Made by a program: the position numbers and the translations under genes. Below are positions 1-8,105 of a stretch of DNA of 64,000 nt, one piece after another; within the stretch, counting starts at the first letter, position 1, and each line of letters opens with the position of its first letter. The notes below the pieces were generated by a model. The model saw only the letters and a list, made by a program, of their open reading frames with translations, searched no databases and had not been told where the DNA came from. The stretch covers positions 558,001 through 622,000 of the forward strand of contig NC_016751.1 of assembly GCF_000255135.1 (NCBI RefSeq), read 5' to 3'. Source of the DNA: Marinitoga piezophila KA3 (GTDB lineage Bacteria > Thermotogota > Thermotogae > Petrotogales > Petrotogaceae).

Positions 1-506
1 TAAAGCGGATTTTCAAAATCTTTTATCACAAGTAATTCATCTGTTGTTTTATTTAAATATTTAGCAATTGCTTTTTGTTCATTTTCATTTGATATATTTA
101 ACCTAAAAAAATTATCGTTTTTGTTTTTAAATTTATCTGCAGTAATTGAAATGCCAATACCTATAATCTTTTCATCCTTTAATTTTCTATATATAGGTTC
201 AAATAATGTGGACGATGAATCAAATAATATTACCCTTACACCTTTTCTTTTTAATTTTTCAAAAGCTTTTTGCGCATCTTTGATATTTCCCCCATCATCT
301 TCTATAATAATTTCAAGTTTTTTAGAATCAGGATTTAATTTTTTAAACAATTCTATACCATTTATTGTATCAGAAACCATAAACGCTTCATTGCCATTTA
401 GACTGGCTATAACCCCAACCTTAAATGGCATCATAATTGAATATATGACATAAATTATAAGTATGGCTCCTAAAGTAATAGATAGTATTTTAATATTTTT
501 TTTCAT
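1..506 (-). CDS. Periplasmic-binding-protein-like gene, N-terminal part, runs off the left edge
   Basis: An open reading frame starts at the ATG at 506-504 and stays open to base 1, so only about 168 residues are visible. The SD-like GAGGG lies about 10 bases upstream. The product begins with a hydrophobic segment (residues about 6-27), then a soluble domain with KVGVIASLNG, a 'GIELFKKLN' helix and an IIIEDDGGN strand-turn. This pattern is typical of the first lobe of type I periplasmic binding proteins (Leu/Ile/Val-binding family). The anchor has no clear lipobox, so it may be a signal peptide or a retained membrane anchor. The missing C-terminus could show a plain transporter-type sensor or a fused signalling domain. 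The family assignment rests on fold-like sequence pattern only. Confidence 0.65.
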   Translation of the reverse strand, partial: MKKNIKILSITLGAILIIYVIYSIMMPFKVGVIASLNGNEAFMVSDTINGIELFKKLNPDSKKLEIIIEDDGGNIKDAQKAFEKLKRKGVRVILFDSSSTLFEPIYRKLKDEKIIGIGISITADKFKNKNDNFFRLNISNENEQKAIAKYLNKTTDELLVIKDFENPL

Positions 507-594
507 TGAAATCCCTCACAAAAAAAGTTTTTCATTTAGATTATATACAAAAAAATAAAATTTGTAAACATTTCAGTTATAACATTCGATATTC

Positions 595-1500
595 TTAATA
601 TTTTTGTAAGCTTTTTTCAATTTTTTCAAGAATTTCTTCTTTAAATTTATTATTAAAAACTATAAAAAGGTATTCATCATTTTTTTCACGAGCTCTATAT
701 GTAAGATTATAACTTCCAATTAATACCCCTTTTTCATTAATTAATATTTTTAAATGCATATTTTTTTTATTATCCTTTATAAATTTTACTTCAACACCTT
801 TTAAGTATCTTAGAATATTTATATTTTCCAGATTCCAATCATCTGCATATATTTTTATTTTTATATTTTTTCTTGTTGAAAGTTTCTCTATTAAATACGC
901 AATTCTTGAATCAGTAAAAGAAAAGGTATATATGTTTAGAAACTCATTTGTATTCGTAATAAAATCTTTTACCGTATTATATATGTTTTCAGAAGGACCG
1001 GTAACTATTTTTATTTTTCCAAATTCTTTTGTAAAAATTTCTTCATTTATTATTTCTTTTTTCTTACCAAATTTTCCTGATGCAAAATTTTTAAATTCTT
1101 TTAAAAATAAATTTACAATTTTTATATCTTCAGAATATATAAAAAGATTTATGTCTTCAAAAATACTTCCTGACGTAAAATTTCCAGTTCCAAATAACAC
1201 GCTTTTATTGTTAAAAATTATAAACTTTTCGTGTAAATAACCTTCATAGTTTCTATCAGGCAATATATAATTTAAATTGCCCTTTAAATCATTTTCTATA
1301 AATCCTTCTGTCTTTCTGGAATCGAGTATATCTATAAATGGTTGTGAAATACTTAAAGAAACGAATTTTATATTTTCAGATAAAAAAGATTTCTCTTTTA
1401 TAAAATAAAAGAGTTCCTGTGAAGGAGTTATGAAAATTTTATACGGAAATGTCATAGAAGAAAAAATTATTATTATATTTAAAATAATCTTTCTTCTCAT
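595..1500 (-). CDS. Phospholipase D-like domain protein, probably exported
   Basis: A 301-aa protein with a hydrophobic N-terminus (residues about 4-20) and two PLD-type repeats. The first has HEK at residue 90 followed by GTGNFT, the second has HLK at residue 249 followed by GSYNLT. This is the HxK...G(S/T)xN signature of the PLDc_2 family, which cleaves phosphodiester bonds in lipids or nucleic acids through a covalent histidine intermediate. The Asp of the classical HxKxxxxD motif is replaced by Asn in repeat 1 and Glu in repeat 2, so activity and substrate are uncertain. It follows the hemolysin III gene with only 9 bases between them and probably shares its transcript. The start has a weak SD, so a slightly different start is possible. 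Confidence 0.75.
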   Translation of the reverse strand: MRRKIILNIIIIFSSMTFPYKIFITPSQELFYFIKEKSFLSENIKFVSLSISQPFIDILDSRKTEGFIENDLKGNLNYILPDRNYEGYLHEKFIIFNNKSVLFGTGNFTSGSIFEDINLFIYSEDIKIVNLFLKEFKNFASGKFGKKKEIINEEIFTKEFGKIKIVTGPSENIYNTVKDFITNTNEFLNIYTFSFTDSRIAYLIEKLSTRKNIKIKIYADDWNLENINILRYLKGVEVKFIKDNKKNMHLKILINEKGVLIGSYNLTYRAREKNDEYLFIVFNNKFKEEILEKIEKSLQKY

Positions 1501-1509
1501 ATTAAAACT

Positions 1510-2166
1510 TTATTCCGGTAAAACGTAGAAAAATACAGCAATAAAATGTGCAACACTACCAGCAAGAACAAATAAGTGCCATATCATATGTCCATATGGC
1601 AATTTTTTCCATATATAAAATACAGCACCTATTGTATATGCAAGTCCTCCTATTACAAGCCACATTAATCCACCATATGGTAAATTTGCAACCAATGGTT
1701 TTATAGCTACGACTACTAACCATCCCATCATCAGATAAAAAATCGTTGAAAGGATTCTGAATTTCTTTACAAAAAATATCTTTAAAATAATACCGACTAT
1801 TGCCAGACTCCAAATGGTAATAAATAACGTCCATCCAATTTTTCCATTTAGTGTAACAAGAGTAAATGGTGTATATGTTCCTGCTATAAGCAAATAAATT
1901 GACGAGTGGTCAATTATTTTTAAAAATTTTTTTATTCGTGGTTTTTGAATGCTATGATAAACTGTAGATGCAGTATACAAAAGAAGTAAAGTTGAACCAT
2001 AGATAGCAACACTTAATGTCTTCAAAAAGTTATTTGTTTTTGCAGAAAATATTATCAATATAATCAATGCCACCAGACTGAAGATAATACCAACACCATG
2101 AGTTATGGCGTTGGCGATTTCTTCACCAAGAGTATATTCCTTGTATTCAGTATTTTTTGTACTCAT
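1510..2166 (-). CDS. Hemolysin III / TrhA family membrane protein
   Basis: A 218-aa integral membrane protein with about seven hydrophobic segments. The N-terminal '[16 protein letters not shown]' and the later 'STVYHS' and '[12 protein letters not shown]' histidine-bearing motifs are hallmarks of the hemolysin III/YqfA/TrhA branch of the PAQR superfamily. Members act in membrane energetics or lipid homeostasis; the hemolysin name is historical and does not imply toxicity here. The conserved His and Ser residues form a metal site in the superfamily. The start ATG overlaps the mgsA stop (ATGA), indicating translational coupling, although no functional link to methylglyoxal is known. Confidence 0.85.
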   Translation of the reverse strand: MSTKNTEYKEYTLGEEIANAITHGVGIIFSLVALIILIIFSAKTNNFLKTLSVAIYGSTLLLLYTASTVYHSIQKPRIKKFLKIIDHSSIYLLIAGTYTPFTLVTLNGKIGWTLFITIWSLAIVGIILKIFFVKKFRILSTIFYLMMGWLVVVAIKPLVANLPYGGLMWLVIGGLAYTIGAVFYIWKKLPYGHMIWHLFVLAGSVAHFIAVFFYVLPE

Positions 2167-2555
2167 TTTTCATCCCCCTTATTAAGTTTTTTTTCTATTT
2201 CAAGTACTAAACCTTCAGCTGTTGCAAGATTTGTTGCCAAAGGTATATTATGAACATCACATACTCTTAGTAAAGCAGATACATCTGGTTCATGGGGTTG
2301 AGCAGTAAGTGGATCTCTTAAGAATATAACAAAATCCATATTACCTGATGTTATTAACGCTCCTATTTGTAAATCACCACCATATGGTCCCGATGCAAAT
2401 TTTGTAATTTTTAAACCAACCTTTTCCTCTATTAAGCTTCCTGTTGAATTAGTTGCATATAAATTACATCTTTCAAATACATGTTTCCACTCTCTAACAA
2501 ACATCACGAGATCAAGTTTCTTTTTATCGTGTGCTATTAATGCTACATTAATCAC
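2163..2555 (-). CDS. mgsA: Methylglyoxal synthase
   Basis: Converts dihydroxyacetone phosphate to methylglyoxal and phosphate, a glycolytic bypass used when phosphate is short. The 130-aa product matches the family's usual length. It shows [12 protein letters not shown] at the N-terminus, [12 protein letters not shown] in the middle (phosphate and catalytic Asp region) and the FLRDPL...PHEPDV segment with its conserved His. The start is set at GTG 2555-2553 because AGGAGGAG sits just upstream; the longer frame to 2672 has no SD and would run through the promoter. The gene overlaps the following hemolysin III gene by 4 bases. A consensus promoter and a hairpin precede it. Confidence 0.93.
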   Translation of the reverse strand: MINVALIAHDKKKLDLVMFVREWKHVFERCNLYATNSTGSLIEEKVGLKITKFASGPYGGDLQIGALITSGNMDFVIFLRDPLTAQPHEPDVSALLRVCDVHNIPLATNLATAEGLVLEIEKKLNKGDEK

Positions 2556-2596
2556 ATTCTCTCCTCCTGAATTTAAATTTATGATATAAATAAAAA

Positions 2597-2620
2597 GCGA
2601 CCTGATTCTTCTCAGGTCGC
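2597..2620 (-). terminator. Hairpin terminator of the ATPase operon, lying in the mgsA leader
   Basis: A perfect 9-bp stem (GCGACCTGA with TCAGGTCGC, 6-base loop). On the minus strand it is followed directly by TTTTTATTTA, the form of an intrinsic terminator. It lies downstream of the last ATPase gene, but also downstream of the mgsA promoter at 2644-2672, so it is inside the mgsA 5' leader. Confidence 0.8.
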
Positions 2621-2643
2621 GAATTTTTAAACATCTCATTTTC

Positions 2644-2672
2644 ATTATATCATATAATTTATATTTTGTCAA
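2644..2672 (-). promoter_or_regulatory. Consensus promoter for mgsA
   Basis: On the minus strand TTGACA (2672-2667), a 17-bp spacer and TATAAT (2649-2644) match the sigma-70/SigA consensus in every base, and the -10 is extended by TGA. The predicted start is near 2637, about 80 bases before the mgsA GTG. Confidence 0.85.
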
Positions 2673-2686
2673 CAGGATAAAAGTTA

Positions 2687-3295
2687 CTATTTTTTTAATT
2701 TTTTCAGTTTAAAGAATTCTTCTCTCTCAAATTCTTCCAATGTATCCTGAATAAATTTGATAGATGATTGTAACTGTGGAATTACAACATTTTCAAGTGC
2801 AGAAACTCTTTTCTTTGTTTTCTTTACTTCATATGCAAGCTTATATACTTTATTTTCTATCATTGCTGCCTCTGTAATTAGTTCAAGAACCTGTTTAAAA
2901 GATATATACGCTTTATCTAAAGCTGCATCGGTTCTATATATTTCATATGGTATTTCTGTTTTTTTCTCATTTTTATATATTTCAGGTACTTCAACACCCA
3001 TAATACTTCTAAATCGTATTTTCATTCCATCGAATTCTGGAACCCCCTTAGCGTATTGTTCTACATTTTCTATTCCAAGATCAAGGTTTGCAAGTTGCAA
3101 TGATTCATAAGCTATTTCAAAGATCTTAAGTATTCTCTCCTGTATTTCCTGTGCCTGTTCAATTAAATCAACTAACTCTTTCATTATTATATTTCTCTTT
3201 TTTTCAAGCAAATCGTGCCCCTGTTTGGCAAGTTTATATTGTTGTTTTAAATTTATAAGATTTCCTTTTGTTGGAATAGTTTGATTGAATATCAT
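2687..3295 (-). CDS. atpD: V-type ATP synthase subunit D
   Basis: The central-stalk subunit (202 aa) that turns inside the A3B3 headpiece. The N-terminal '[29 protein letters not shown]' region, seen here from about residue 8, is the family signature. Long helices at both ends (residues about 10-70 and 125-195) form the coiled-coil shaft. It is the last gene of the operon, 30 bases after subunit B, with the SD GAAGGTGA. Length and order next to A and B match other bacterial V/A-type operons. An intrinsic terminator follows. Confidence 0.94.
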   Translation of the reverse strand: MIFNQTIPTKGNLINLKQQYKLAKQGHDLLEKKRNIIMKELVDLIEQAQEIQERILKIFEIAYESLQLANLDLGIENVEQYAKGVPEFDGMKIRFRSIMGVEVPEIYKNEKKTEIPYEIYRTDAALDKAYISFKQVLELITEAAMIENKVYKLAYEVKKTKKRVSALENVVIPQLQSSIKFIQDTLEEFEREEFFKLKKLKK

Positions 3296-3325
3296 AATTT
3301 CACCTTCATTCTTAATGCAATAAAC

Positions 3326-4702
3326 TTATGCATTTTGAGGTTTATAATACTTTTCTATATATGCTTTTTTCACACGTGTTAATTCGGTTTCTGGCAAAAT
3401 TGAAAGCATTTCCCATGCCAGATCCAGTGTTTTCTCAAGTGGTCTTTCCTCATCAAATCCCTGATTAATAAACTTCTCCTCAAACTCTTTACCAAATTTT
3501 AGATATAATTTATCGATATCAGAAAGATCTTCTTCACCTATAATAGCTGCCAATGACCTAATTTCAAATACTCTTGAATATGCTGCAAAGAGCTGTGATG
3601 AAATATCTGGATGGTCTTCCCTTGTATATCCTTTACCAATACCATCTTTCATTAACCTTGATAAAGAAGGCAATACACTAATAGGTGGATATATATTTTT
3701 CCTATGTAAATCCCTTGATAAAACTATCTGCCCTTCAGTAATAAACCCTGTTAAATCCGGTATGGGATGCGTTATGTCATCATTTGGCATTGTCAGAATT
3801 GGAATTTGTGTAACAGAACCTTCTTTTCCTCTAATCATACCAGCTCTTTCGTATATTGAAGCAAGATCAGAATATAGATAACCCGGAAATCCTTTACGCC
3901 CTGGAATTTCACCTCTATAATTTGATAATTCTCTTAACGCTTCACAATAATTTGTCATATCATTTAATATAACCAATACGTGTTTTCCTAATTCAAATGC
4001 AAGATATTCAGCAACAGTTAAAGCTATTCTCGGAGTTGCAATTCTTTCTACTATTGGGTCACTGGCAAGGTTTAAGAAAACTACCATATTTTTTATTGAT
4101 CCACTTTCCTCAAAGTTTTTGATTATAAAATTTGCATCGTCTTTCTTTAATCCAATTGCACCAAACACAACTGCAAACTCTTCATTTGATTTTAATTTTG
4201 CCTGTTTTGCAATTTGAACTGCCAGTTTATTATGAGGAAGTCCATTTCCTGAAAAAATAGGTAATTTTTGTCCTCTTATAAGAGTAAGCATACTATCAAT
4301 TGCCGAAACTCCTGTTTGAATAAAATTTCTTGGATATTCCCTTGCTGCTGGGTTAATAGCGGAACCATTTATATCAACACTTTTTTTGGAAATTATTTCT
4401 CCCATTCCATCAATTGGGCGACCTAAACCATCAAATGTTCTCCCAAGAATATCTGGAGAGAGATTTATTTCAAGCGGTTTCCCTAAAAATCTAACTGTTG
4501 TATCTCCCAAAGATAATCCCTGAGTACCTTCAAAAATCTGTATTACAGCAGCATCTTCACTAACCATAATAACTTTTCCGCTTCTTTTTTGATTATTATG
4601 AATTATATCTACAACTTCATCATACTTTACATCTTTTATATTTTCAATAATTGCAAGTGGTCCTTTTATTTGAGATAATCCTGTATATTCGCGTACTGCC
4701 AT
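3326..4702 (-). CDS. atpB: V-type ATP synthase subunit B
   Basis: The non-catalytic headpiece subunit (458 aa). The sequence has the conserved segments [28 protein letters not shown], and the '[15 protein letters not shown]' stretch that replaces a working P-loop. It also has '[15 protein letters not shown]' and '[15 protein letters not shown]', which are typical of V/A-type B subunits. It pairs with subunit A in the alternating hexamer and contributes to the catalytic interface. It starts 12 bases after subunit A with the SD AGAGGTGAT. Confidence 0.96.
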   Translation of the reverse strand: MAVREYTGLSQIKGPLAIIENIKDVKYDEVVDIIHNNQKRSGKVIMVSEDAAVIQIFEGTQGLSLGDTTVRFLGKPLEINLSPDILGRTFDGLGRPIDGMGEIISKKSVDINGSAINPAAREYPRNFIQTGVSAIDSMLTLIRGQKLPIFSGNGLPHNKLAVQIAKQAKLKSNEEFAVVFGAIGLKKDDANFIIKNFEESGSIKNMVVFLNLASDPIVERIATPRIALTVAEYLAFELGKHVLVILNDMTNYCEALRELSNYRGEIPGRKGFPGYLYSDLASIYERAGMIRGKEGSVTQIPILTMPNDDITHPIPDLTGFITEGQIVLSRDLHRKNIYPPISVLPSLSRLMKDGIGKGYTREDHPDISSQLFAAYSRVFEIRSLAAIIGEEDLSDIDKLYLKFGKEFEEKFINQGFDEERPLEKTLDLAWEMLSILPETELTRVKKAYIEKYYKPQNA

Positions 4703-4713
4703 TGTATCACCTC

Positions 4714-6465
4714 TTAATCATGATAGGTACTTTCAAGTTTTTCAAAATGTTCATCAAGCATCTTTTCAATACCTTCAAATTCTTTTATTTCCTTTATTTC
4801 TTCCTTCATAGTTAGTAACTTTGATATTATTTCAGGTGGTAAAACCTGACTTAATGCAATAGACCTATCAACATATTTCTTTGCCTTTTGATACGTATCC
4901 ATTATTATTTTTAATAAATAATATTGTTTTTCAAGCGGACAATAAGAATCAACCTCGCTAAATGCACTTTGCTGCAATATACCAATTTTTATCATCTTAG
5001 CTATTAAAACCGTTAATTTCTGATTATCTGGCAATACATCTTCACCAACTATTTTAATAATTTGTTGTAATCTATCATCTTCTGTAAGCAGTTTCATTGC
5101 TTCATCTCTATATTCATTCCAATCGGATTTCACATTTTCTTTAAACCAGTCATTTAAATCTTCCGTATATTCACTATAACTCGTTAACCAGTTTATCGAT
5201 GGATAATGTCTTGAATATGCAAGGTTTTTATCCAATCCCCAAAAACATTTTACAAATCTTCTTGTATTTTGAGTAACTGGTTCTGAAAAATCACCACCGG
5301 GAGGAGAAACAGCCCCTATAATTGTTATAGAACCTTTTGTTCCGTTAAGATTTTCGCTAATTCCAGCACGTTCATAAAATTGCCCTATTCTTGATGCAAG
5401 ATAGGAAGGATAACCTTCTTCAGCTGGCATCTCTTCAAGTCTTCCTGATAACTCCCTAAGAGCTTCAGCCCATCTTGATGTTGAATCTGCCATAATCGCA
5501 ACATTATATCCCATATCTCTAAAATATTCTGCAATTGTAATTCCAGTATAGATGGAAGCTTCCCTTGCTGAAACAGGCATATTAGATGTATTTGCTATTA
5601 ATACAGTTCTATTCATTAAAGGTGCTCCTGTTCTTGGGTCTTTCAACTGTGGAAATTCTTCTAAAACTTCTGTCATTTCATTTCCACGTTCTCCACAACC
5701 AATATACACTATAATATCAGCATCTGACCATTTTGCCAATTGATGTTGCGTAATTGTTTTTCCAGTACCAAAACCTCCTGGAATAGCTGCAGTTCCACCT
5801 TTACTTATTGGAAAGAATATATCTATTACACGTTGCCCTGTAACTAATGGTATTGATGGTTCCAATCTTTTTTTTACAGGTCTTGGAACCTTTACAGGCC
5901 ATTCTTGATATAGTTTTATTTCATGAATATTTCCATTATTATCCTCTATTTTTGCAATTATATCTGTTACTTTATAATTTCCATCATTTACAATTTCAAC
6001 GATTTTACCAGATAAATTTGGGAATACCATTATTTTATGGACAAGATGTTCTGTTTCCTGAACCTCTGCAATTACTTCTCCACCTTTAACCAAATCCCCT
6101 TGTTTTTTTATTATCTTTACTTCCCAGTATTTATTGGTATCTAATCCAAATGCATCTATTCCTCTTCCTATAAACGATCCAGACTTTTTTATCAACTCAT
6201 TTAAAGGTCTCTGTATTCCATCATATATACTGCTTAACAATCCCGGCCCAAGAGCTACAGATAACATTTTCCCTGTAGATTCCACAGGTTCTCCAGGTTT
6301 TAACATAGATGTCTCTTCATATACCTGTACTGTAGCAATATCTCCATCTATCCCAATAACTTCACCTATTAACTTATAATTACCAACTCTTACCATTTCA
6401 TTCATAAATAAAGTTTTTGCATCTTTTACCTTAACAACAGGACCATTTATTTCTTTAATTTGCAT
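4714..6465 (-). CDS. atpA: V-type ATP synthase catalytic subunit A
   Basis: The catalytic headpiece subunit (583 aa), which synthesises or hydrolyses ATP at the cytoplasmic side. The P-loop GGFGTGKT is intact at residues about 230-237. The 'nonhomologous' insertion typical of V/A-type A subunits lies at residues about 115-190. The arginine-containing '[13 protein letters not shown]'-type segment and '[14 protein letters not shown]' are present. The start ATG at 6465 overlaps the end of subunit E by 11 bases and has an AGGTGAT SD. The order A-B-D is standard. Confidence 0.97.
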   Translation of the reverse strand: MQIKEINGPVVKVKDAKTLFMNEMVRVGNYKLIGEVIGIDGDIATVQVYEETSMLKPGEPVESTGKMLSVALGPGLLSSIYDGIQRPLNELIKKSGSFIGRGIDAFGLDTNKYWEVKIIKKQGDLVKGGEVIAEVQETEHLVHKIMVFPNLSGKIVEIVNDGNYKVTDIIAKIEDNNGNIHEIKLYQEWPVKVPRPVKKRLEPSIPLVTGQRVIDIFFPISKGGTAAIPGGFGTGKTITQHQLAKWSDADIIVYIGCGERGNEMTEVLEEFPQLKDPRTGAPLMNRTVLIANTSNMPVSAREASIYTGITIAEYFRDMGYNVAIMADSTSRWAEALRELSGRLEEMPAEEGYPSYLASRIGQFYERAGISENLNGTKGSITIIGAVSPPGGDFSEPVTQNTRRFVKCFWGLDKNLAYSRHYPSINWLTSYSEYTEDLNDWFKENVKSDWNEYRDEAMKLLTEDDRLQQIIKIVGEDVLPDNQKLTVLIAKMIKIGILQQSAFSEVDSYCPLEKQYYLLKIIMDTYQKAKKYVDRSIALSQVLPPEIISKLLTMKEEIKEIKEFEGIEKMLDEHFEKLESTYHD

Positions 6466-7039
6466 TTAAATCACCTACCTCTTCTAAAACAAGAGTGAAT
6501 ATTTCGCCCTTTATTTCTTCAATATATGAATCTATTGTGTTTCTTATATTCACCTTTTCACCTTTTAATAATACTCCACCTTCAATATTTGAATCACCAA
6601 TTACTTCGTGATCCATTACAAAAGACTTTACAATTTCAATATCATCGGGATTACATAAGACAACATATTCTTCATCTATTAAATTTTTTGCTTCTATATA
6701 TAATTTTTGATAAAAAAACTTTTTTCTTTTGGCATCAAGATTATATAAATCTTCCTTAACCTTTTCTAAAATCCTTTCTAAAAACTTATTTTTTAAATAT
6801 GTATTTTCTTGATTTAATTTTAATTCCACTTTTGATTTTGCTATCTTTATTATCCTTTCACTTTCAAATTTCACATCTGAAAGCCTCTTATTCTTATATT
6901 CTTCAATTTCCTTTTTAATCTGTTTTTTATACTCTTCTAATTTTTCATCATATTGTTCTTTCATTGATTCGTATTCAACTTCAAAATCTTTTTCTAATAA
7001 ATTTATCATTTTATTTAATTTATTCTCTATACTACTCAT
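6455..7039 (-). CDS. atpE: V-type ATP synthase subunit E
   Basis: The peripheral-stalk subunit (194 aa). Residues 1-105 are a charged Lys/Glu-rich coiled coil; residues about 110-190 form the compact C-terminal head, with 'LCNPDDIEIVKSF' and 'IEGGVLLKGEKVNIRNTIDSY', which match the family. It forms a heterodimeric stator with the short coiled-coil subunit encoded at 11025. It overlaps subunit F by 8 bases at its start and subunit A by 11 at its end, implying coupled translation. Confidence 0.92.
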   Translation of the reverse strand: MSSIENKLNKMINLLEKDFEVEYESMKEQYDEKLEEYKKQIKKEIEEYKNKRLSDVKFESERIIKIAKSKVELKLNQENTYLKNKFLERILEKVKEDLYNLDAKRKKFFYQKLYIEAKNLIDEEYVVLCNPDDIEIVKSFVMDHEVIGDSNIEGGVLLKGEKVNIRNTIDSYIEEIKGEIFTLVLEEVGDLNAN

Positions 7040-7346
7040 GGACTCTCACCCCAATTGCTTCTTCAACATACCTGGTAATAAAGTCTTTTTCACCACGCCA
7101 ACCGTGTCTATCGGGAATTACAAAAATCAAAGGTAATTTACCTGATAATTTATGATTTTTTAGCTCCTCAGGTATTTTATTTGCAGCAAGTTCAGTTATT
7201 AAGATTACCCCTATTTCTTTATTTTCAATTGCATTATTAAATTCTTTTAATATCTCTTCACGTTCATGAACAACAACACCATTGACACCACTTAATCTCA
7301 ATCCTATAGATGTGTCAATATTATCGCTAATAAGAAAGAATTTCAT
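7032..7346 (-). CDS. atpF: V-type ATP synthase subunit F
   Basis: A small Rossmann-like central-stalk subunit (104 aa) that binds subunit D and regulates hydrolysis. It begins MKFFLISDNIDTSIGLRLSG. The strand-loop 'GVILITELAANKIPEEL' and 'PLIFVIPDRHGWRGEKDFI' match NtpG/AtpF. The SD is GGGAGGAT. It follows the proteolipid gene with a 2-base gap and overlaps subunit E. Confidence 0.93.
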   Translation of the reverse strand: MKFFLISDNIDTSIGLRLSGVNGVVVHEREEILKEFNNAIENKEIGVILITELAANKIPEELKNHKLSGKLPLIFVIPDRHGWRGEKDFITRYVEEAIGVRVHE

Positions 7347-7348
7347 TG

Positions 7349-7783
7349 TTAAATCCTCCCAAGAATCATAATAGTAACAATTAATCCATAAATTGCTATA
7401 CCTTCAGCAAGACCAACATATATCAATGTTTTACCCAACAATTCTGGTTTTTCACTAATTGCACCAACTGAAGCAGCACCTACCATACCTACACCAACAC
7501 CTGCACCAATAGCTGCAAGTCCTGTTGCCAATGCGGCACCAACAAGACCTAATCCAAGGTTGTTATTTGTATCTGTTACTGCTGCTTGTGTAGTTCCTTC
7601 AGCAAATACATTTGTTGGGAAAAGTCCTATTACTGCAAACACTAAAATAGCCACAAATAAAGCTATGTTTCCGGCAAACACCTTTTTAGCGAATAATCTA
7701 GCTTTTTCTGGATTTTTTGAAAAGTAAAAACCTGCCCATACTGTTGAAATAACTAAAAACATCAATGAGATAACATATGCCAT
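7349..7783 (-). CDS. atpK: V-type ATP synthase proteolipid subunit K (rotor ring), with N-terminal extension
   Basis: The membrane rotor subunit (144 aa from the ATG at 7783; the GTG nine bases further upstream lies inside the SD GGAGGTG). The C-terminal half is a classic c-type hairpin: a Gly/Ala-rich helix 'GLAAIGAGVGVGMVGA', a polar loop 'SEKPE' and a helix with the ion-carrying Glu at about residue 127 (GLAEGIAIYG). Only this one carboxylate is present, so it is a single-hairpin rotor unit. Two extra hydrophobic segments (residues about 1-20 and 40-58) precede it, the second ending FPTNVFAEG, which looks like a cleavage or membrane-exit site. The glutamine typical of Na+-binding rings is not evident in helix 1, so H+ coupling is plausible but unproven. 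Confidence 0.92.
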   Translation of the reverse strand: MAYVISLMFLVISTVWAGFYFSKNPEKARLFAKKVFAGNIALFVAILVFAVIGLFPTNVFAEGTTQAAVTDTNNNLGLGLVGAALATGLAAIGAGVGVGMVGAASVGAISEKPELLGKTLIYVGLAEGIAIYGLIVTIMILGRI

Positions 7784-7880
7784 AACTAACACCTCCGTGA
7801 TTTTAAAATTTAAATATATTTTTAATAATTAAAAATAAAAGTTCTTTTAGATAGTGAAATTTTTTAGTTTGTATTTATTA

Positions 7881-8081
7881 TAAGAAAATAGTTAGAATAA
7901 TGTGAGCGAAAACTTGAAAATTCCCGAAAAAATTCGAAGTGGAGCCGGTCAAAATCACACGGATGTGATTTTGAGTGAAGACGAACATGGATGTGAGTCT
8001 GCAACGACCGGCAGGAACGAGAATTTTTGAGGATTAGAATTTTCTACCGTTTGAGCGAACATTATTCGTACTATTTTCTTC
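7881..8081. repeat. About 200-bp folded intergenic element between ATPase genes I and K
   Basis: The gap 7784-8105 holds no ORF but a nested inverted-repeat structure. Outer arms 7881-7903 and 8059-8081 match in 20 of 23 positions. An AT-rich second stem is possible between about 7905-7935 and 8020-8050. The core is GCCGGTC (7944-7950) with GACCGGC (8006-8012), enclosing AAAATCACA/TGTGATTTT (7951-7959/7964-7972) and AGAC/GTCT (7979-7982/7997-8000). Its GC content is higher than the flanks and 'GAGCGAA' occurs near both ends. It could be a MITE-like repeat, a REP-type element or a structured RNA of the operon mRNA. I see no second copy in this window. Confidence 0.7.
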
Positions 8082-8105
8082 ATATTAACCTTTAAAAAAA
8101 TTTTA

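Noticed and set aside
121-453. Plus-strand 110-aa ORF near the left edge
   Set aside because: It lies opposite the binding-protein-like gene on the minus strand, has no SD and a low-complexity, Phe/Ile/Ser-rich product; a shadow.
8059-8087. Target-site duplication around the folded element (TATTA on both sides)
   Set aside because: A 5-bp AT-only match in AT-rich DNA, offset by two bases on one side, is likely chance.
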